NCBI GenBank assembly: GCA_003952965.2
Contig: CM025854.1
Coordinates: 16,774,039 to 16,838,038 of the forward strand
DNA length: 64,000 bases
Direction: 5' to 3'
From: Morella rubra
Lineage: Eukaryota; Streptophyta; Magnoliopsida; Fagales; Myricaceae
Shown here: positions 34,862-47,161 of the stretch, piece by piece
Layout of the letters: each line of letters begins with the position of its first letter
Position numbering within the stretch: position 1 is the first letter of the stretch
The notes under the pieces: model-generated
Databases searched by the model: none
The model's input: only the letters and a program-made list of their open reading frames with translations
Told to the model about the DNA's origin: nothing
Position numbers and translations under genes: made by a program

Positions 34862-37436
34862 CTGAGGGAAGCATTTTCTTTGTTGAATTATTTGGGGTTT
34901 TTTTTTCAAGAACCCATTTCATGTATTTGAATGTCATTTTCTTTTTGAGCTACACTTCCAGGTTCACTTTCGACTATGAGGGGGAACTTCTGCGAAGTTC
35001 TTTCACTGACATGGAAACCCGATTTGTGAGATACATGCTTTGTTAAAGTAGTAGTAAATATCCTCAACTACGCTCGAGAATAGCTTCTGACATGTCCATT
35101 GTCCGTCTGACTATTTTCAAAAGAACTTTTCTCAAGCAAAGCAGCGAGTTTGTCATATAAGCTGTTGCTCTGGCTAGAAGTAGCTGAAGTACTCTTCGTG
35201 GAAAATTTGTTTTGGTAGGTTTTCTGAACCATCTGGTAGGGACTTATAACAGAAATAAGAAACTGAATAGAAAAACAGGAGGTATAGCTGAATCTGCTAG
35301 ATAAAGGAGACTTGTAACTACGGCTAGTTTACCACCAGATCTTGCACAGAATTGGAATTTGGAACGTCGGTTCCTCTTAATCAATAGGGGGTGCCCTTAG
35401 GGAGCAGGGCAACCATATCGTTCACAGAATCTTACGCCGATCCATATGTTTCTTATCTGGAGTTATCCTCACGTTTTTTTTAATTGCCACCCTTTTAATT
35501 TACTTTTTTCCACTGTCACCGTGGCCAGGGGAGAAGGTTACTAAAAGCTTCCATCCTCCAAGTTTCATATCCGACAATGTCTAATCTCCGGCCTAGCTCG
35601 TTGATAAAAATATTCCTACCAGAAATGAAAATACATGCTAAACTTATTTACAAAATATGTTAATATTCCTGTGCTAATACTTACTCCCTAGCTAGGCTGA
35701 CCTATAGTAATCGCATGCATACAAGCGGAGAATACCGCACGATAGAAATTATTAGGATCGCTTAAATGCCTTTGAATTTACTTAGCTGAAGACTTGATTA
35801 AAAATAGTTTTTGGTAGGCTTGTTCCCAACTGGGCTAAAACCGAATGGGCTCAGCCGGTTTTGGGAAGGCCCGATCCGGCTGTCGGCCCAGACCTTCCTA
35901 AAACCGAACTGAATCAAGGGTATTGATGTACTTACGTTTATTTTTTTAATTAAAATATTCTAATCCTAAAGAGACGACGTCGTCTCCCTACCTAATAACA
36001 GCCTTCTGCTTCCCCGAGCCTCAGTCGAATCCCCCCCTTTTCATCAGATTGCCTAGCCCCCCCCAACTTCCCTTTGCCACCGACACAGCCTCCCCTCTTG
36101 TCGCCGTCGCCTTTCTCTCTCTCTCTCTCTCGGCTGACTACCAATGGTTCGGCCAGTCTCTTTCTACCTTAGCATAGTTGACAGCCCTTGTTTTTCAGCA
36201 ACTGACGGTGGGGGCTGAAAACTACGCCGAGGGGTTAGTTTTCATTAGTTCTTGAAAAGTTAAAATTAGAAGATCGAAAATCAGTTTAAGCTTGAACGAA
36301 AGAGGTGAAATTGCGTCAAATATTACATCGAGATAATTACACTTTATTTAGGAAAATCTCAGTAACGACTTAGGTTGAAAAGTGATTGGTACCGCAAAAA
36401 GATTAAAGCGAAATTAAAAAAATTGATGCATCTTGTAGAAAGAAATCAACATAGAAATACACACTTTTCCTTTAACTGAACACGGTTTGGTACAAACAAG
36501 GGTCTTACGTGAGGACTACAAAAGAATAGGCATAAGATACAAAAATGTGAGCTTCCTATAGCCCACCTAACCTATACAACCGTATTTTAAGGATCAAAAA
36601 CAGTTTGAAACATTGTCATCAAAGGAAAATAAAAGAAATAACTACAGGGTTACAAAACAAACCCTGACCCCTACTCCTCATTCTCGATCTTGTAGTAAAA
36701 CATTGTCTTGCTCAATAATTAAAAGGCAAATGCAAACAAAAATAAAAGGGGCGAGTCCTACTGACTCAATAAGGTCGGGGAGGGGGGAACATGGCAATAA
36801 TGTAAAGCACGTGATAAAACATGGCAATAGATGACATGTGAAAAATATGCAGAGGCGAAAGGAGGGGGTGGCGAACCAGGGCGGCCGCCACCCATTGCTC
36901 TGCCCAAAAAAAAATTTTACATGTGTTTTTTTTTTTTTTTCCATAAGCCTGGGCCCATCACCAATTAGCCCCAGGCTAACAAGAGTCCAGTGTCATTTTA
37001 TCTTGCACGGCTTGGGCTCTTGGAGTCTTCAAGCTTTTGATTGATTATTAATTGTGTTGTAGAGTCGATCTTCCCTAATAATTGATACTTTTTAATAGAT
37101 AAACGTGAAGCGAAGATAATATTTATTTGAAAAATTATATAGATTTTGGATAAAACATTACTCAGCAGTCCCGTTTATATTACTTATGCCATACATTTGT
37201 GGAATATATTCCAGCATAAACATTACTTATCATGTCTTTCTTTTGGGTTTCATAAGAAGAAAAATGTTAGAATAAAGAGGGAGAGAAATAGTAACAAGAG
37301 ACAAGAGATTTTTAAGTGGTTCGATCTAGAATATTTATATCCACTGTGAAAGCCTTCTATGGCTGTATTTTGTATTATGGTGCATACATATATAAGTTAA
37401 AAGGTCTCTATTTATAAATACAGCACAAAACTAGGC
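34862..37436. other. Intergenic after PSB27
   Basis: The PSB27 3' UTR is followed by non-coding DNA. Noted: CCGGTTTTGGGAAGGCCC-style repeat text at 35820-35915; a perfect palindrome GAGACGACGTCGTCTC at 35971-35986; a (CT)n tract at 36114-36132; and a GC-rich GGTGGCGAACC..GGCGGCCGCCACCC stretch near 36867-36893 that looks like a repeat relic. No gene is recognised. Confidence 0.45.
35971..35986. repeat. Perfect 16-bp palindrome
   Basis: GAGACGACGTCGTCTC is fully self-complementary around ACGT. Such ACGACGTCGT palindromes are frequent in plant repetitive DNA. It is next to CCGGTTTT-type repeat text. Confidence 0.8.
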
Positions 37437-37820
37437 AAGGGATGTTCGGTTTGTAAAAATTGTAAGATTTTTACGATTTTGATAGAATTGTGATTTATGT
37501 AGATGGAGTTTTTATAGGTTTTTGTGTAAAAGTTAGTGAAAAATTTAAAGATATTTAATTTTTTTGGAGTTTGTAAAAAGATGTAAGAGAATGATTTGAT
37601 GTAATTTTTAATTAAAAAAAGTATTGGAGTTTGAAAAAGTATGGAGAGAGAATATTTATTATAATTTTTTTTTTGAAAAGGAATTGGAGTTTGTGTGAAA
37701 AGTTGTAAGAGATTAAAAAGTATTGTGTTTGTGTAGGAATTTTTGAGATTTGGATGTTGTTTTGTAAATTTTGTTGAATCCTATTGTATTCTATAATAAT
37801 TTTGCAAACCAACATGCCTT
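37437..37820. repeat. MITE-like element D (about 380 bp)
   Basis: The left end AAGGGATGTTCGGTTTGTAA mirrors the reverse of the right end, AAGGCATGTTGGTTTGCAAA. The interior repeats TTGGAGTTTG several times with GTAAGAGA-type spacers. There is no coding capacity. Confidence 0.7.
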
Positions 37821-39835
37821 TAAATTTGAATCTCTACATTTAAAACTTGAATCTTGATAATGATATCAAATCTTTGATATTGTGAAAACTATAATACGAT
37901 GTCAAATCTTTAGTCTTTAATTTTCGACAGTGTAACTTTAACTTTAAGACAATTTTTGCATTACGAAGGATTTTTTTTTGTCATTTTGCCTTTAAAGTTT
38001 GCCACCCTTGGATTTAAATCCTGGTTCCACTACTACAATGGCTAACTTATGAGAGACGCATACTTTATTGATTACATAAAAAAAAAAAAAATCGATGCAC
38101 ATGCAATGCAAAAATGTCGTGCACCCATTCCCCATCAATTCCTTTGGATTTGAGATGTTTCCGTCATCTGCTCTATTCACCCCCAAAGTTGGGTTGTGCA
38201 TCCCTCCTATCCTCTGGGACTTATCTCGTGCCATCTGCACTAGGACCCTTTCATAGTAGGCACTTTGCCCCATTAGGAGCCCACCCTTTTTTTATAGCGG
38301 TAGGTTGCACTCTCTCCTTAGAGAACGGTACCGTCATCCATAATTACGGAAAACACCTCAGGTAAATTTAGTTTCCATTTTTTGGTCTTGGTCCACTCAA
38401 TGATTCATGATATGAATGCAATAATTGATACTCAATCATTTGCAGAATTAACACAATCATTGAACCCTAAGTCATCATTCTTCATAAATATGTTATTCGT
38501 TCATAATACAAAACCAGCATGCATAATGGTACAAAATAAATGATGAATTTCCTTTAGTGAAACGTTCTTTTTCCTTCAACAGCTTATTAGAAATTCAAAT
38601 GCTTGAATAAATTCAAGTTCGAAAGGTAAAATCTCATACTGTCTCAATCACAAGCATTCAGCTAAATTCCCAAATAAGTGACATTATCTTAGAGTTCTAA
38701 GTTAATTTACCTTTTTCCTTTGAATAAGAATTAATAACCCTTTTCTTTTAATTTGACTTAATAATGAATTAATCATGAAAATTATAAATCAATATCAAAT
38801 CTTCACTAAAACCCATGAGTGAGGGCCTCTTGGGCCTTATTAGACTCTATTGGGCCTATCCCTAAGGTTTAAGGCTTATTGGGCTTGTTTAGGGTTATTG
38901 GGCCTAAAGTCCATTTAGACCACTAAATGGGCTTTGTGATTTGAGCCCTTAAATCTACTTGGTTTGAGCTCAATTTGGGGCTCCCCATCTATTTTTCATT
39001 CTCTACGCAGCCATAAAGTTAGTTTCCCATTCAAACAGTTTTACCCTAATGTTTTACTAGAAATGCTGAAACTGCCCTTAGAGACCTCCAGGGGCATTTT
39101 AGACATTTTCTTATATCATTTCGGCTGAAATTTTTACAAGGACGTCTTGATTATTCATAAAACCTATCTGGAAAGTTTCAAAAAAATCAAAAGGAATCTT
39201 AGGGTTGTTTTGGACAGTGAGCATTTTTCTTGATAAAACCCCAAATAAAGTCTTTACATGTTATGGATCTTAAACAATTATATTTGTAATCAATGATCTA
39301 CCCACCTTACTCATGTAAGTGAAGTCACAGCACACATATTGTAAGAAAATTGTGATAAAATGAAAGTAACAATAGCCAAGTTCACAATCCAAACATCAAC
39401 ATGCGTTTGATGGCATTTACTAAAGGTACAAGTTTGCAACTTCATCCTTGAGCTCTTAGCCTCCTTTCCATGGCCTTACTTTTCCATCCTTTCATCAAAA
39501 ATACATACTTTCCATTCGATCATCAAAGTCTCCATTTTTCATCATTTTGCATCAAACACATGAAATATGCATCATCAAAGCATGGAATGGTATATGCAAA
39601 ACATCCAGCAACATTTATGGCCAAACCATGGCCTCTTATCCCCAAAAATCCATACTTTTGCCACTGATATGGCTGACAATATCTCTTGATCACATCAAAT
39701 ATACACATAACCTTTTTAGCAAAGAAGTCATAAAAAATAAGGTTTTCAACATGCAAATATTTAGCACATATTCTCATATCCTAAACCACTTCTATGCTTT
39801 TCTTTCTTGCATCAAACGAGTTCAGGATTCGTGAG
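37821..39835. other. Intergenic, repeat-like, no gene recognised
   Basis: Open frames at 37992-38273 and 38114-38365 are antisense to each other and unrecognised. The stretch at 38815-38960 is dense in GGGCCT, TTGGGCC and GGGCTT phrases and looks like degraded LTR or other repeat DNA. Confidence 0.4.
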
Positions 39836-42565
39836 ATTTTTGAGATCATCCAGAAGCCCATTTGATCCAATTTTTGATGAGCTTTCTCCAGAGTTTTCAA
39901 GATAGTCCACAGGGAAGGTTTGGAGGGGAAAGAGATAGCATCCACCACTATCTGAGAATCACCTTGAAGGAGGAGATTCGAGATCTTCAGATTAGCTGTT
40001 ATATCAGCTGCAAATAGAGCTGCTTCTACTTTAGCCAGGAGAGGATCAGAGGTTTCAAGAAGTTTTGACCCAGCGAAAATGAGTTTGTTGGAAGGATTTC
40101 AAATGAGTAGCGTGACTGCAGATCTGTCCACCCTTACTGCTGCATCAAATTGAGCTTTATAGCAATTATCAGGAGACGACTTCAGAGATGCTTGTACTTG
40201 CTATTTTTGAGATCAAAGAGAAGACCATGCCAATTGATGTTCTGCAAAGGTAAAATAGATTTGCTCAATTACCTTATGAAGAGGGAGATTTAAGTTTTCT
40301 GACCATTTCTTGTTTCTGATCTGCCAAATGGAATTGCATGCAACTAGAAAGAATAGCTGAAATCGATGAGCTTCTGAGGAAGAGATTTTAAAGAGAGCTT
40401 TGGGGTTTAATATCATCTTGATCCATTGATGAAGGGAAATGGAGGCAAACCGAATTGAGTGATGAGGCCAGGGGCTCTGATTCTAAACTGCTTTTGCTAT
40501 TGGACAGTGTAAAAACAGATGAGTAATAGTTTCTGTGTCTTCATTGCAGAGTAAACAAGAGGAGCTGTGCGTTAAGGGGTTAGGGAGTTGCTGTTGAATC
40601 CTTGCTGAAGTGGGCATAATGTTCCAATTGAGCTTCCAGAGTAAGAGCTTTAACCTGCAATGAACCTTTAAACTCCATAGATTTTTCCAATCAGCAGTAG
40701 TGAAAAAACTATTATCATCCGGAGAGGAGTCGTCCAGAAGTCTGTATGTAGAGCTAACAATGAAATTTCATTTTGAATCAGGTAACCAGAGGAGACGATC
40801 AGGGAGGATGGAAGGGGTAAGTTTGAGTTGGAGTATGGCTTGGATAATAGTAGGGTTAAACATATCTATAAGCAATGCTAAATTCTATCCTTTTTTGAAG
40901 AGTCATTAAAGAGTCTGTCCACTGTAATATTGAGATCTGTATTGGCAATAGGATCTATTGAGATGGGTTTAAAATCAGCAAGGGCTGGGATCTAGGGGTC
41001 CGACCATATTTTTGTAGTGGCTCCTGAGTGAATTTGCATGCACATACCCAAGGCTAGGGTAGATTTAGTATTCAATAAACCTTTCCATAACTAAGAACTA
41101 CCCGATGATGGAGAAGATTCCAGAAATGACGAGTGAGGGAAATACTTTCCTTTTAGAACCGAAGCCCATAAGGTGTGCGGATTAGCCAAAAGGCACCAAC
41201 TGATTTTGGCCAGGAGAGAGTCATTTATCAACTTGGACTTTCTAAAACCTAGACCACCCATAGCTTTAGGACAACAGATGGAAGACCAATTTTTCAGAGT
41301 TAAGTTATGAGCTTTATGACTAGGAAAACCCCACCAGAAGTTTTTTAAAAGATCTTGATAGATCTTTGCAAAGGGTTTTTGGCAATTGGAAAACATTCAT
41401 AGAGTAAGTAGGGATGGCCACTGCAACTAAAATTACCAATTGAGATCTGGCAGCTTGAGAGAGGAGTTTCATTTTCCAAGAAGCTATTTTTTGGTTGACT
41501 CTCAAAGTAATTAACTTGAAAGAGTCAATTTTTTTCCTAATAAAAAAACATAGGGAGACCAAGGTGTTTAGAACAAAAAGAGGATGTGTGGAGACCAAAG
41601 ATATCTTTGATGGATCTTCTATTATCCCCAAAAGTGTTTGGGCAGAAAAAAAGAGTGGATTTAGCAGAATTTGTAGTTTGACCAGACCAAGACATAAATT
41701 TCGTTAAACACCGAAGAATGTATCTAGCTTCATGAGAGGTAGCTTTCCCAAAAATTAGGAGGTCATCAGCGAAATGAGATGAGAAAAAGGAGAACCATGA
41801 ACTCCCAATTTTAAACCTTTCAAGTTTTTTCGACTTTCTTCACGGAGAAGAAGTCGAGAGAGAACTTCCATTCCAATAATGAAAAGAAAAGGGGAAAGAG
41901 GTCCCCCGTCTAAGCCCTCTAGAAGAGGCGAAATAACCATATGGGCTTCCATTAAGAAGGATAGAGAAAGTGGATGAGGAGAGACAAGAGTGGATCCAAT
42001 TAACAAAAAATAGGGAGAAAGCCAAAGTTAGAAAGAGCACAAAGAATAAGGTCCCATTCCATCTTATCAAAAGCTTTTTCCATGTCTGCTTTGAAAGCCA
42101 TAGTACCACCTCGACCACTTTTTTTTTTTTAATAGAGTGAAGTGCTTCAAAAGCCATTATTGAGTTCTCTTGAATCAGACGACCTTTGATAAAGGCATAT
42201 TGATGAGGAGAGATCATATCATTGAGGAAAGGCTGAATTCTGTTGGCTAAAATTTTTGAGATAATCTTGTAAGTGGTGTTACAAAGACTAATTGGGAGGA
42301 ATTGGGATACTGTGTCAGCAGAATCAGATTTTGGGATTAAGGTTATAAATCTTTGTTTGGTACCTGCTGGGAGAAGACCATTGAGAAAAAAGATTGAATG
42401 GAGGAGACTAATTCTGCCTTTATGATAGCCCAATAGTGTTGGAAGAACAGTGGGGTAAATCCATCTAGGCCAGGAGCCTTGGAGGCACTAAAAGAGTTGA
42501 GAGCTGCCAATATCTCAGATTACAGAGGGATAGCAGTTAAATTAAAGCTGTCAATTGTAGAGATA
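39836..42565 (-). mobile_element. 5'-truncated L1-type LINE (RT, zf-RVT, RNase H)
   Basis: A decayed non-LTR retrotransposon ORF2. Read down the minus strand: KAPGLDGFTPLFFQ (about 42455-42415), the reverse transcriptase core LIPKSDSADTVSQF and ISPHQYAFIKGRLIQENS, FADD intact at 41773-41762 with DLLIFGKA, then RVNQKIASWKMKLLSQAARS and FFWWGF-type text, KAMGGLGFRKSKLINDSLLA, a zf-RVT motif CLLCNEDTETITHLFLHC near 40550-40490, and an RNase H domain (FDAAVRV, EAALFAADITANL, LLLQGDSQIVVDAI) near 40160-39930. Several frameshifts and stops break it. The endonuclease half is absent. No poly(A) tail is evident at the 3' side. Confidence 0.92.
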
Positions 42566-44655
42566 ACTAAAGGAAAGAGTATAATTACTTAAAATATTAG
42601 AGGAAATAAAATCAAGTCAATTAGATAATTTAAACACATGCATTTGCACTAAAAATAGTGATCTCAATTCAAAGATTAAAAATTAAAGGAAAAGAAATCA
42701 TATAAGCAATTAATCAAATGATAAATACTAAACAAAGCACAAATTAAGAAAATAAAGCAAATAATAAGGAAAAGAACACAATTACTAAAGATATTAAAAA
42801 GAAAACTTTAACACAAGAGTCTGAAAAGTAGCTCAAAAGTTAGGAGTATCATAATTCCCCACGAACAGCTATGGGTACTGCATCCTCCAAGCTGTAAACC
42901 AAACGTTTTGGAAGTCAATTTCGAGTTTTGCGTAAAATGAGAGGGGAATTCATGGGAAAAGGATATGAACTTCGTTTCTTCGTACTCACTTTTTGTGGGA
43001 AGGTACATCTCGAAACTCTTCCAATCGAGGCCCAATGAACTGAAACTACATTATCAGTCAGACGATGGATAAGCCCTCTCGGGCTGGGTCCAAAATACTA
43101 TTAACACGTAGCCTGTTTAAGGTATCCATGAACCACATCCAAGCTCCATATTCCTTAGAAGTATTCGGCTCAGAAACAGTACGAGGCCCACGAGCAATCT
43201 CAGTGCTTAGGTCCTAAGGCTGCAAGGCTTTGTAGCTTTGCTAAAGGATTAGTCAAAGCGGAGCTTTTTCTACAAGTAAATGGTATTATGATTTGATGGA
43301 GGGCCTTTTCTTGGAATAACAGTGTGAGTCGTCGTCCACTAATTGGCATGAGACATCATTGCTCATAAACGTGCCAATGAAGAATAACTAAAGAAATATT
43401 TTTGTTTTTCTCTCTGTTTGTTTGGAAATTATGGCAAGAAAAACTAGCAGTCCAAAGAAAAAAAAAAGCACATTTTGAGGACATTTGTTTACCGAAATTT
43501 TGGAGAATATTTTTTTAATTTTAATTTTAGAATTTGTTTTGAAATGTATGTTAAAGTTTGTGAAGTTTATTGAGATTTATGAAATTTGTTTGGTGTGCAG
43601 TGAAAATTTTGGATTCTCAAAAAATTAAGCAAACAAACACTCCAACATAAGCCGAGAGATATTTTTGTCTTCTTTGTTCTGTCTGTGGAACATTGGAACG
43701 AAAACTATCCTCAGCCCATGATTAATTTTGACATAGAATTTTGTTCTCCAGCACCGAAAATAAGGTGTTGACGATGCCGACTCATTTTAACAGGTAAAAT
43801 AATCTATTAAAAATCTGGGTTTGAATCTGACTTCTTTTGTTATTTTAGGAGGAAAAGAAGGCCACTAAGAAAAAAAAAAATAATAATAATATAAAAGGGT
43901 AGAAAAAGAAGGCCGGCCTTGGGTTTGGATCGGCTTGAATCTGGGATAACTCTTACGGCACTAATGATTACTGGAATCGGCTTAAAGTCACCCCCTGGGG
44001 CCCTATAGTAAAAATCCAGGTTCTAAAGTCCTATCCGTCAAGAAGCTGTCGACAGATTTTTACCTTGTTGGGTGGCAGAATTTTTAATGAAAGGCAGTAC
44101 AATATTGTATGATAATTAAACTTTGGTCAAGGATGCTACTCGGAAAGATAAAGAAAAAAAAAAATTTTGGACAAGGATGGAAACATATTTTTTCACTTGT
44201 TGTCTTTGCTGCAAATCATTAAAGCAACAGCCGGGAAGTCGGTAAGTGAGAAGTCAGAAGATATTAAAAGAAGTTTTTTTTTTTTTTTTTTTTTTTAAGG
44301 GAAATCTAAGCAGCAGGACTAGGCCTGCGGGGTGGAGGGATTTGACTCCAGATCCATCCCTCCCCCAAAGGGATGAGGTGACATCCTGAGCTAAAGCTCA
44401 TAGGTGGATATTAAAAGAAGTTAGATGTATGGATAATACAAGATGGCCCCCAAGGTCGGACGTGGGTGATGTGTGAGCCACCAAGTGGCATTCAGCCAAT
44501 TAAGGGCGACAAACAGGAGAGGGGGCGGCGCGGGGGGTTCCGGAAATTATGCGGGAAGAAAATTTGTTGAGATATATTTTTCTAGGTATTCTGTGTCTTG
44601 TTCATGACTTTTGTGTGTATGTACCAACAAAAAAAAGAGAAACTTCAATTAGAAC
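42566..44655. other. Intergenic, repeat-rich, no gene recognised
   Basis: It includes MITE family A copy 4 (43482-43652), an A-rich stretch at 42600-42800 and a long T-run near 44275-44297. The minus-strand frame at 42808-43035 is unrecognised and could be a retroelement fragment. Confidence 0.4.
43482..43652. repeat. MITE family A, copy 4
   Basis: The left end CATTTGTTTACCGAAATTTT, then GGAGAATATTTTTT, is mirrored by the right end TTAAGCAAACAAACACTCC. The interior TTTATTGAGATTTATGAAAT matches the other family A copies. Confidence 0.6.
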
Positions 44656-44659
44656 ACTG

Positions 44660-45008
44660 CTATGTTTGGTTCATGACATTGGAAATATTTTTTTATTTTA
44701 AAAAGTTATCCAATCCAAACATGATTTATTTACACAAAAAAGTAAAATATAATTTTAAAATTCTTTTCTATTTAATCATTAGACTCAATTTCTATGAAAA
44801 TAATCAAATTTTTTTTTTTTTTTATTAAAACTCACTAAAACTTCTCTCACAACATATTTTTTTTACTCTCACATTTTATAAGAGAATAAATTTTAAATTT
44901 TTTTTTCTTTCTAAACATCATTTTTATGAACTCCACCGTTCCTACATACACCTAGAAAAATATATCTCAACAAAATTTCTTAAAAAAAATTTCAAAACCA
45001 ACCCAAAC
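44660..45008. repeat. MITE-like element E (about 350 bp)
   Basis: The left TATGTTTGGTTCATGACATT mirrors the reverse of the right end, CACGTTTGGGTTGGTTTTGA. The interior is A/T-tract rich with CACTAAAACTTCTCTCAC. It is non-coding. Confidence 0.55.
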
Positions 45009-46752
45009 GTGATCGAAGGGAAATCTGATCGGCGAAGGACCTGGCTTTGCATAGTTTGCATTCAGTCTTTTCTCATCGGTGAAGGACCTGGTCTTCATTT
45101 CTTATGTATCAAGCAAACTTGGAAATGGGAAAGCAATTGAAAAATCACATGATCTAAGGGAAATCTAATCCTTTTTTAAAAGTATTGGAAATTTAGTCCA
45201 TTAGTTTACTTTTCTTTTCTTTGGAGGAGCAGCTTTTTCATATCTTAAGGACCAAATCTACAATTTTTGAAACTTGACAAAGTTTTGAATAGAGATAAAA
45301 TAATACATTTGAGAGGATCTTAGAGATGTGTTAAGGGATGATGTCTGGAGACACATTTTGCTAGATATATATTTTTTAGGTCCCATTATTGTCATCCATG
45401 TGCTTGTGGTGACAGATCTTACCGCGTCAGAAGTCTTAACCCACCAATGCGGACCTTCTCTTGACCGAACTAAAACTTGCAGAATACGATGTGGGAATTG
45501 AAATGGTGTTTTCCCCCATTGGTAGGCAGTAGCGGTCGTGCAGAAATAGCGGGATCACTGAAGGGGAAGCACTTCTTCTCCAAGTCTGAGGTCATTTTTC
45601 AATCTTCATTTCCTTAAAGACCGGCACTGGATGACTAAATATTGAATTTATTGGTCAGGCTTGGGATATATATATTTGTCTGTGGGTCCGGACTAATTTC
45701 TGCATACCTTGATTAATTTCACTGTCCGTATAGCCTTCTCGTTTCATATAAGTTGGACAATTATCAAGCTAAAAATCTTGAGGATAACTCCAAGAGTTTT
45801 GAACTTGAGATTTTAGAAGGAGCAAACTACAAAAGTTCAGACTTTAACTATTAGGCCAACTCTTTAGAGAATATGCTTCAGACCTGTCCTGAATAGCATA
45901 TTCCTTGAGAGCTTTGCTAGATTCCTTTCATTTCCTTCCTCTACCCTTCAATACATGTGACACATCTTTTCCGTACCGAAGAAAAAAACAATTTCAATCG
46001 TGTAATCCGAAAGAAAGGATTAACAAGCTTAATTTTTGGTGCAATTTATATTAAAATCATTTAAAAATAATATATAAGCAACTAAGCATTCAATACAAGT
46101 GCATCCACAAATTAATTAATTCCCATCTATTCCCAGCGTACCTAACTAAAAGGGATCATGAAGGTGACTTTTGCTTGCTGGAATTATACATTCAGATTTG
46201 CGAATCCAAGTTACAGTTAAAAGGAAGCCAAAGTACTGCCAAATAAATTATTTCTAAGGCGTGTGACTAAAGAGATGCAAACTATTGGGCTTCAGATATA
46301 TAGCTATACAAATTTTTTTGATATAAAAATGAATATTAGGGAAGAATTTTTATTAGATTAAGGATTTCTTCAATTTTGTATAGGAATGAATAGACCATTC
46401 AATTCAAGGTGAGATAAATACAATATTTATTGAATGTAATAAAACTCACATAGTTGGGATAATGATGTAGATAATATTACATATTGTAGAGTTCACATGT
46501 TGTGTCTATCACTTTTCAAATTAGACCATACAAAAATATATAGAGGATCTTGATCTGCCTTTTCATTGTACGACCCCACATTTTTTTATATTTAAGTTTG
46601 GTGTCGCAAAAAACGTGTTACTCTTTTTTAAGTTGGTTGTCTTTCCATCTCAATCGAAGACTCGGTGTTGGTCGTAGGTATTGGTTTGCTTGTCTAAAAT
46701 CATATGCTTAAAGATATTGTTAAGCACCCCACCGCGGCCCTATGGTTGCTTA
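45009..46752. other. Intergenic, nothing recognised
   Basis: No coding region or clear repeat beyond a short imperfect duplication (GGCGAAGGACCTGG near 45030 and GGTGAAGGACCTGG near 45079). Confidence 0.4.
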
Positions 46753-47161
46753 TGTTAGAGAATATAATTCAAATAATAAAATCTTTTTCTTTTTATTAGC
46801 ATAAACTTTGTGATGAGTGATAGATTCATATAATATCAGAGCTAAGGTCTACTCTAATTTCAATTAAATATTGCACGTATTAAGCCTCCGAGAATCCGGA
46901 CCCCATGCAGCTTGTGGTTGCTTTGTTAGAGAATATAATTCAAATAATAAAATCTTCTTCTTTTTATTAGTTTAAACTTTGTGATGAGTGGTAGATTCAT
47001 ATGATATCAGAGCTAAGGTCTACTCCAATTTCAATTAAATATTGCACGTATTAAGCTTCCGAGAATCCGGCCCACATGTGAGAAGGAGTGTTAGGGAATT
47101 TAATTTAAATAATATAACTTTTTTATTAATTTAAGCTTTTGAAATGAGTAACAAATTTACA
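46753..47161 (+). mobile_element. TRIM-like LTR array (three LTRs, two internal units)
   Basis: LTR-like units begin TGTTAGRGAAT and end near ATTCA at 46753-46828, 46924-46999 and 47089-about 47161. After each of the first two comes TAATATCAGAGCT or TGATATCAGAGCT, close to the initiator-Met tRNA primer-binding site TGGTATCAGAGC. Then come about 80 bp of internal DNA and, before the third LTR, a purine tract GAGAAGGAG. This is the plan of a terminal-repeat retrotransposon in miniature, here LTR-internal-LTR-internal-LTR, probably from unequal recombination. There is no coding capacity. Confidence 0.75.

Noticed and set aside
34708..35046. Plus-strand 112-codon frame overlapping PSB27
   Set aside because: It is another reading frame of the PSB27 region and its 3' UTR, and does not contain the family sequence.
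38815..38960. Possible LTR rich in TTGGGCC phrases
   Set aside because: Repeat-like, but no TG..CA ends, primer-binding site or partner copy could be placed, so it was not called as an element.
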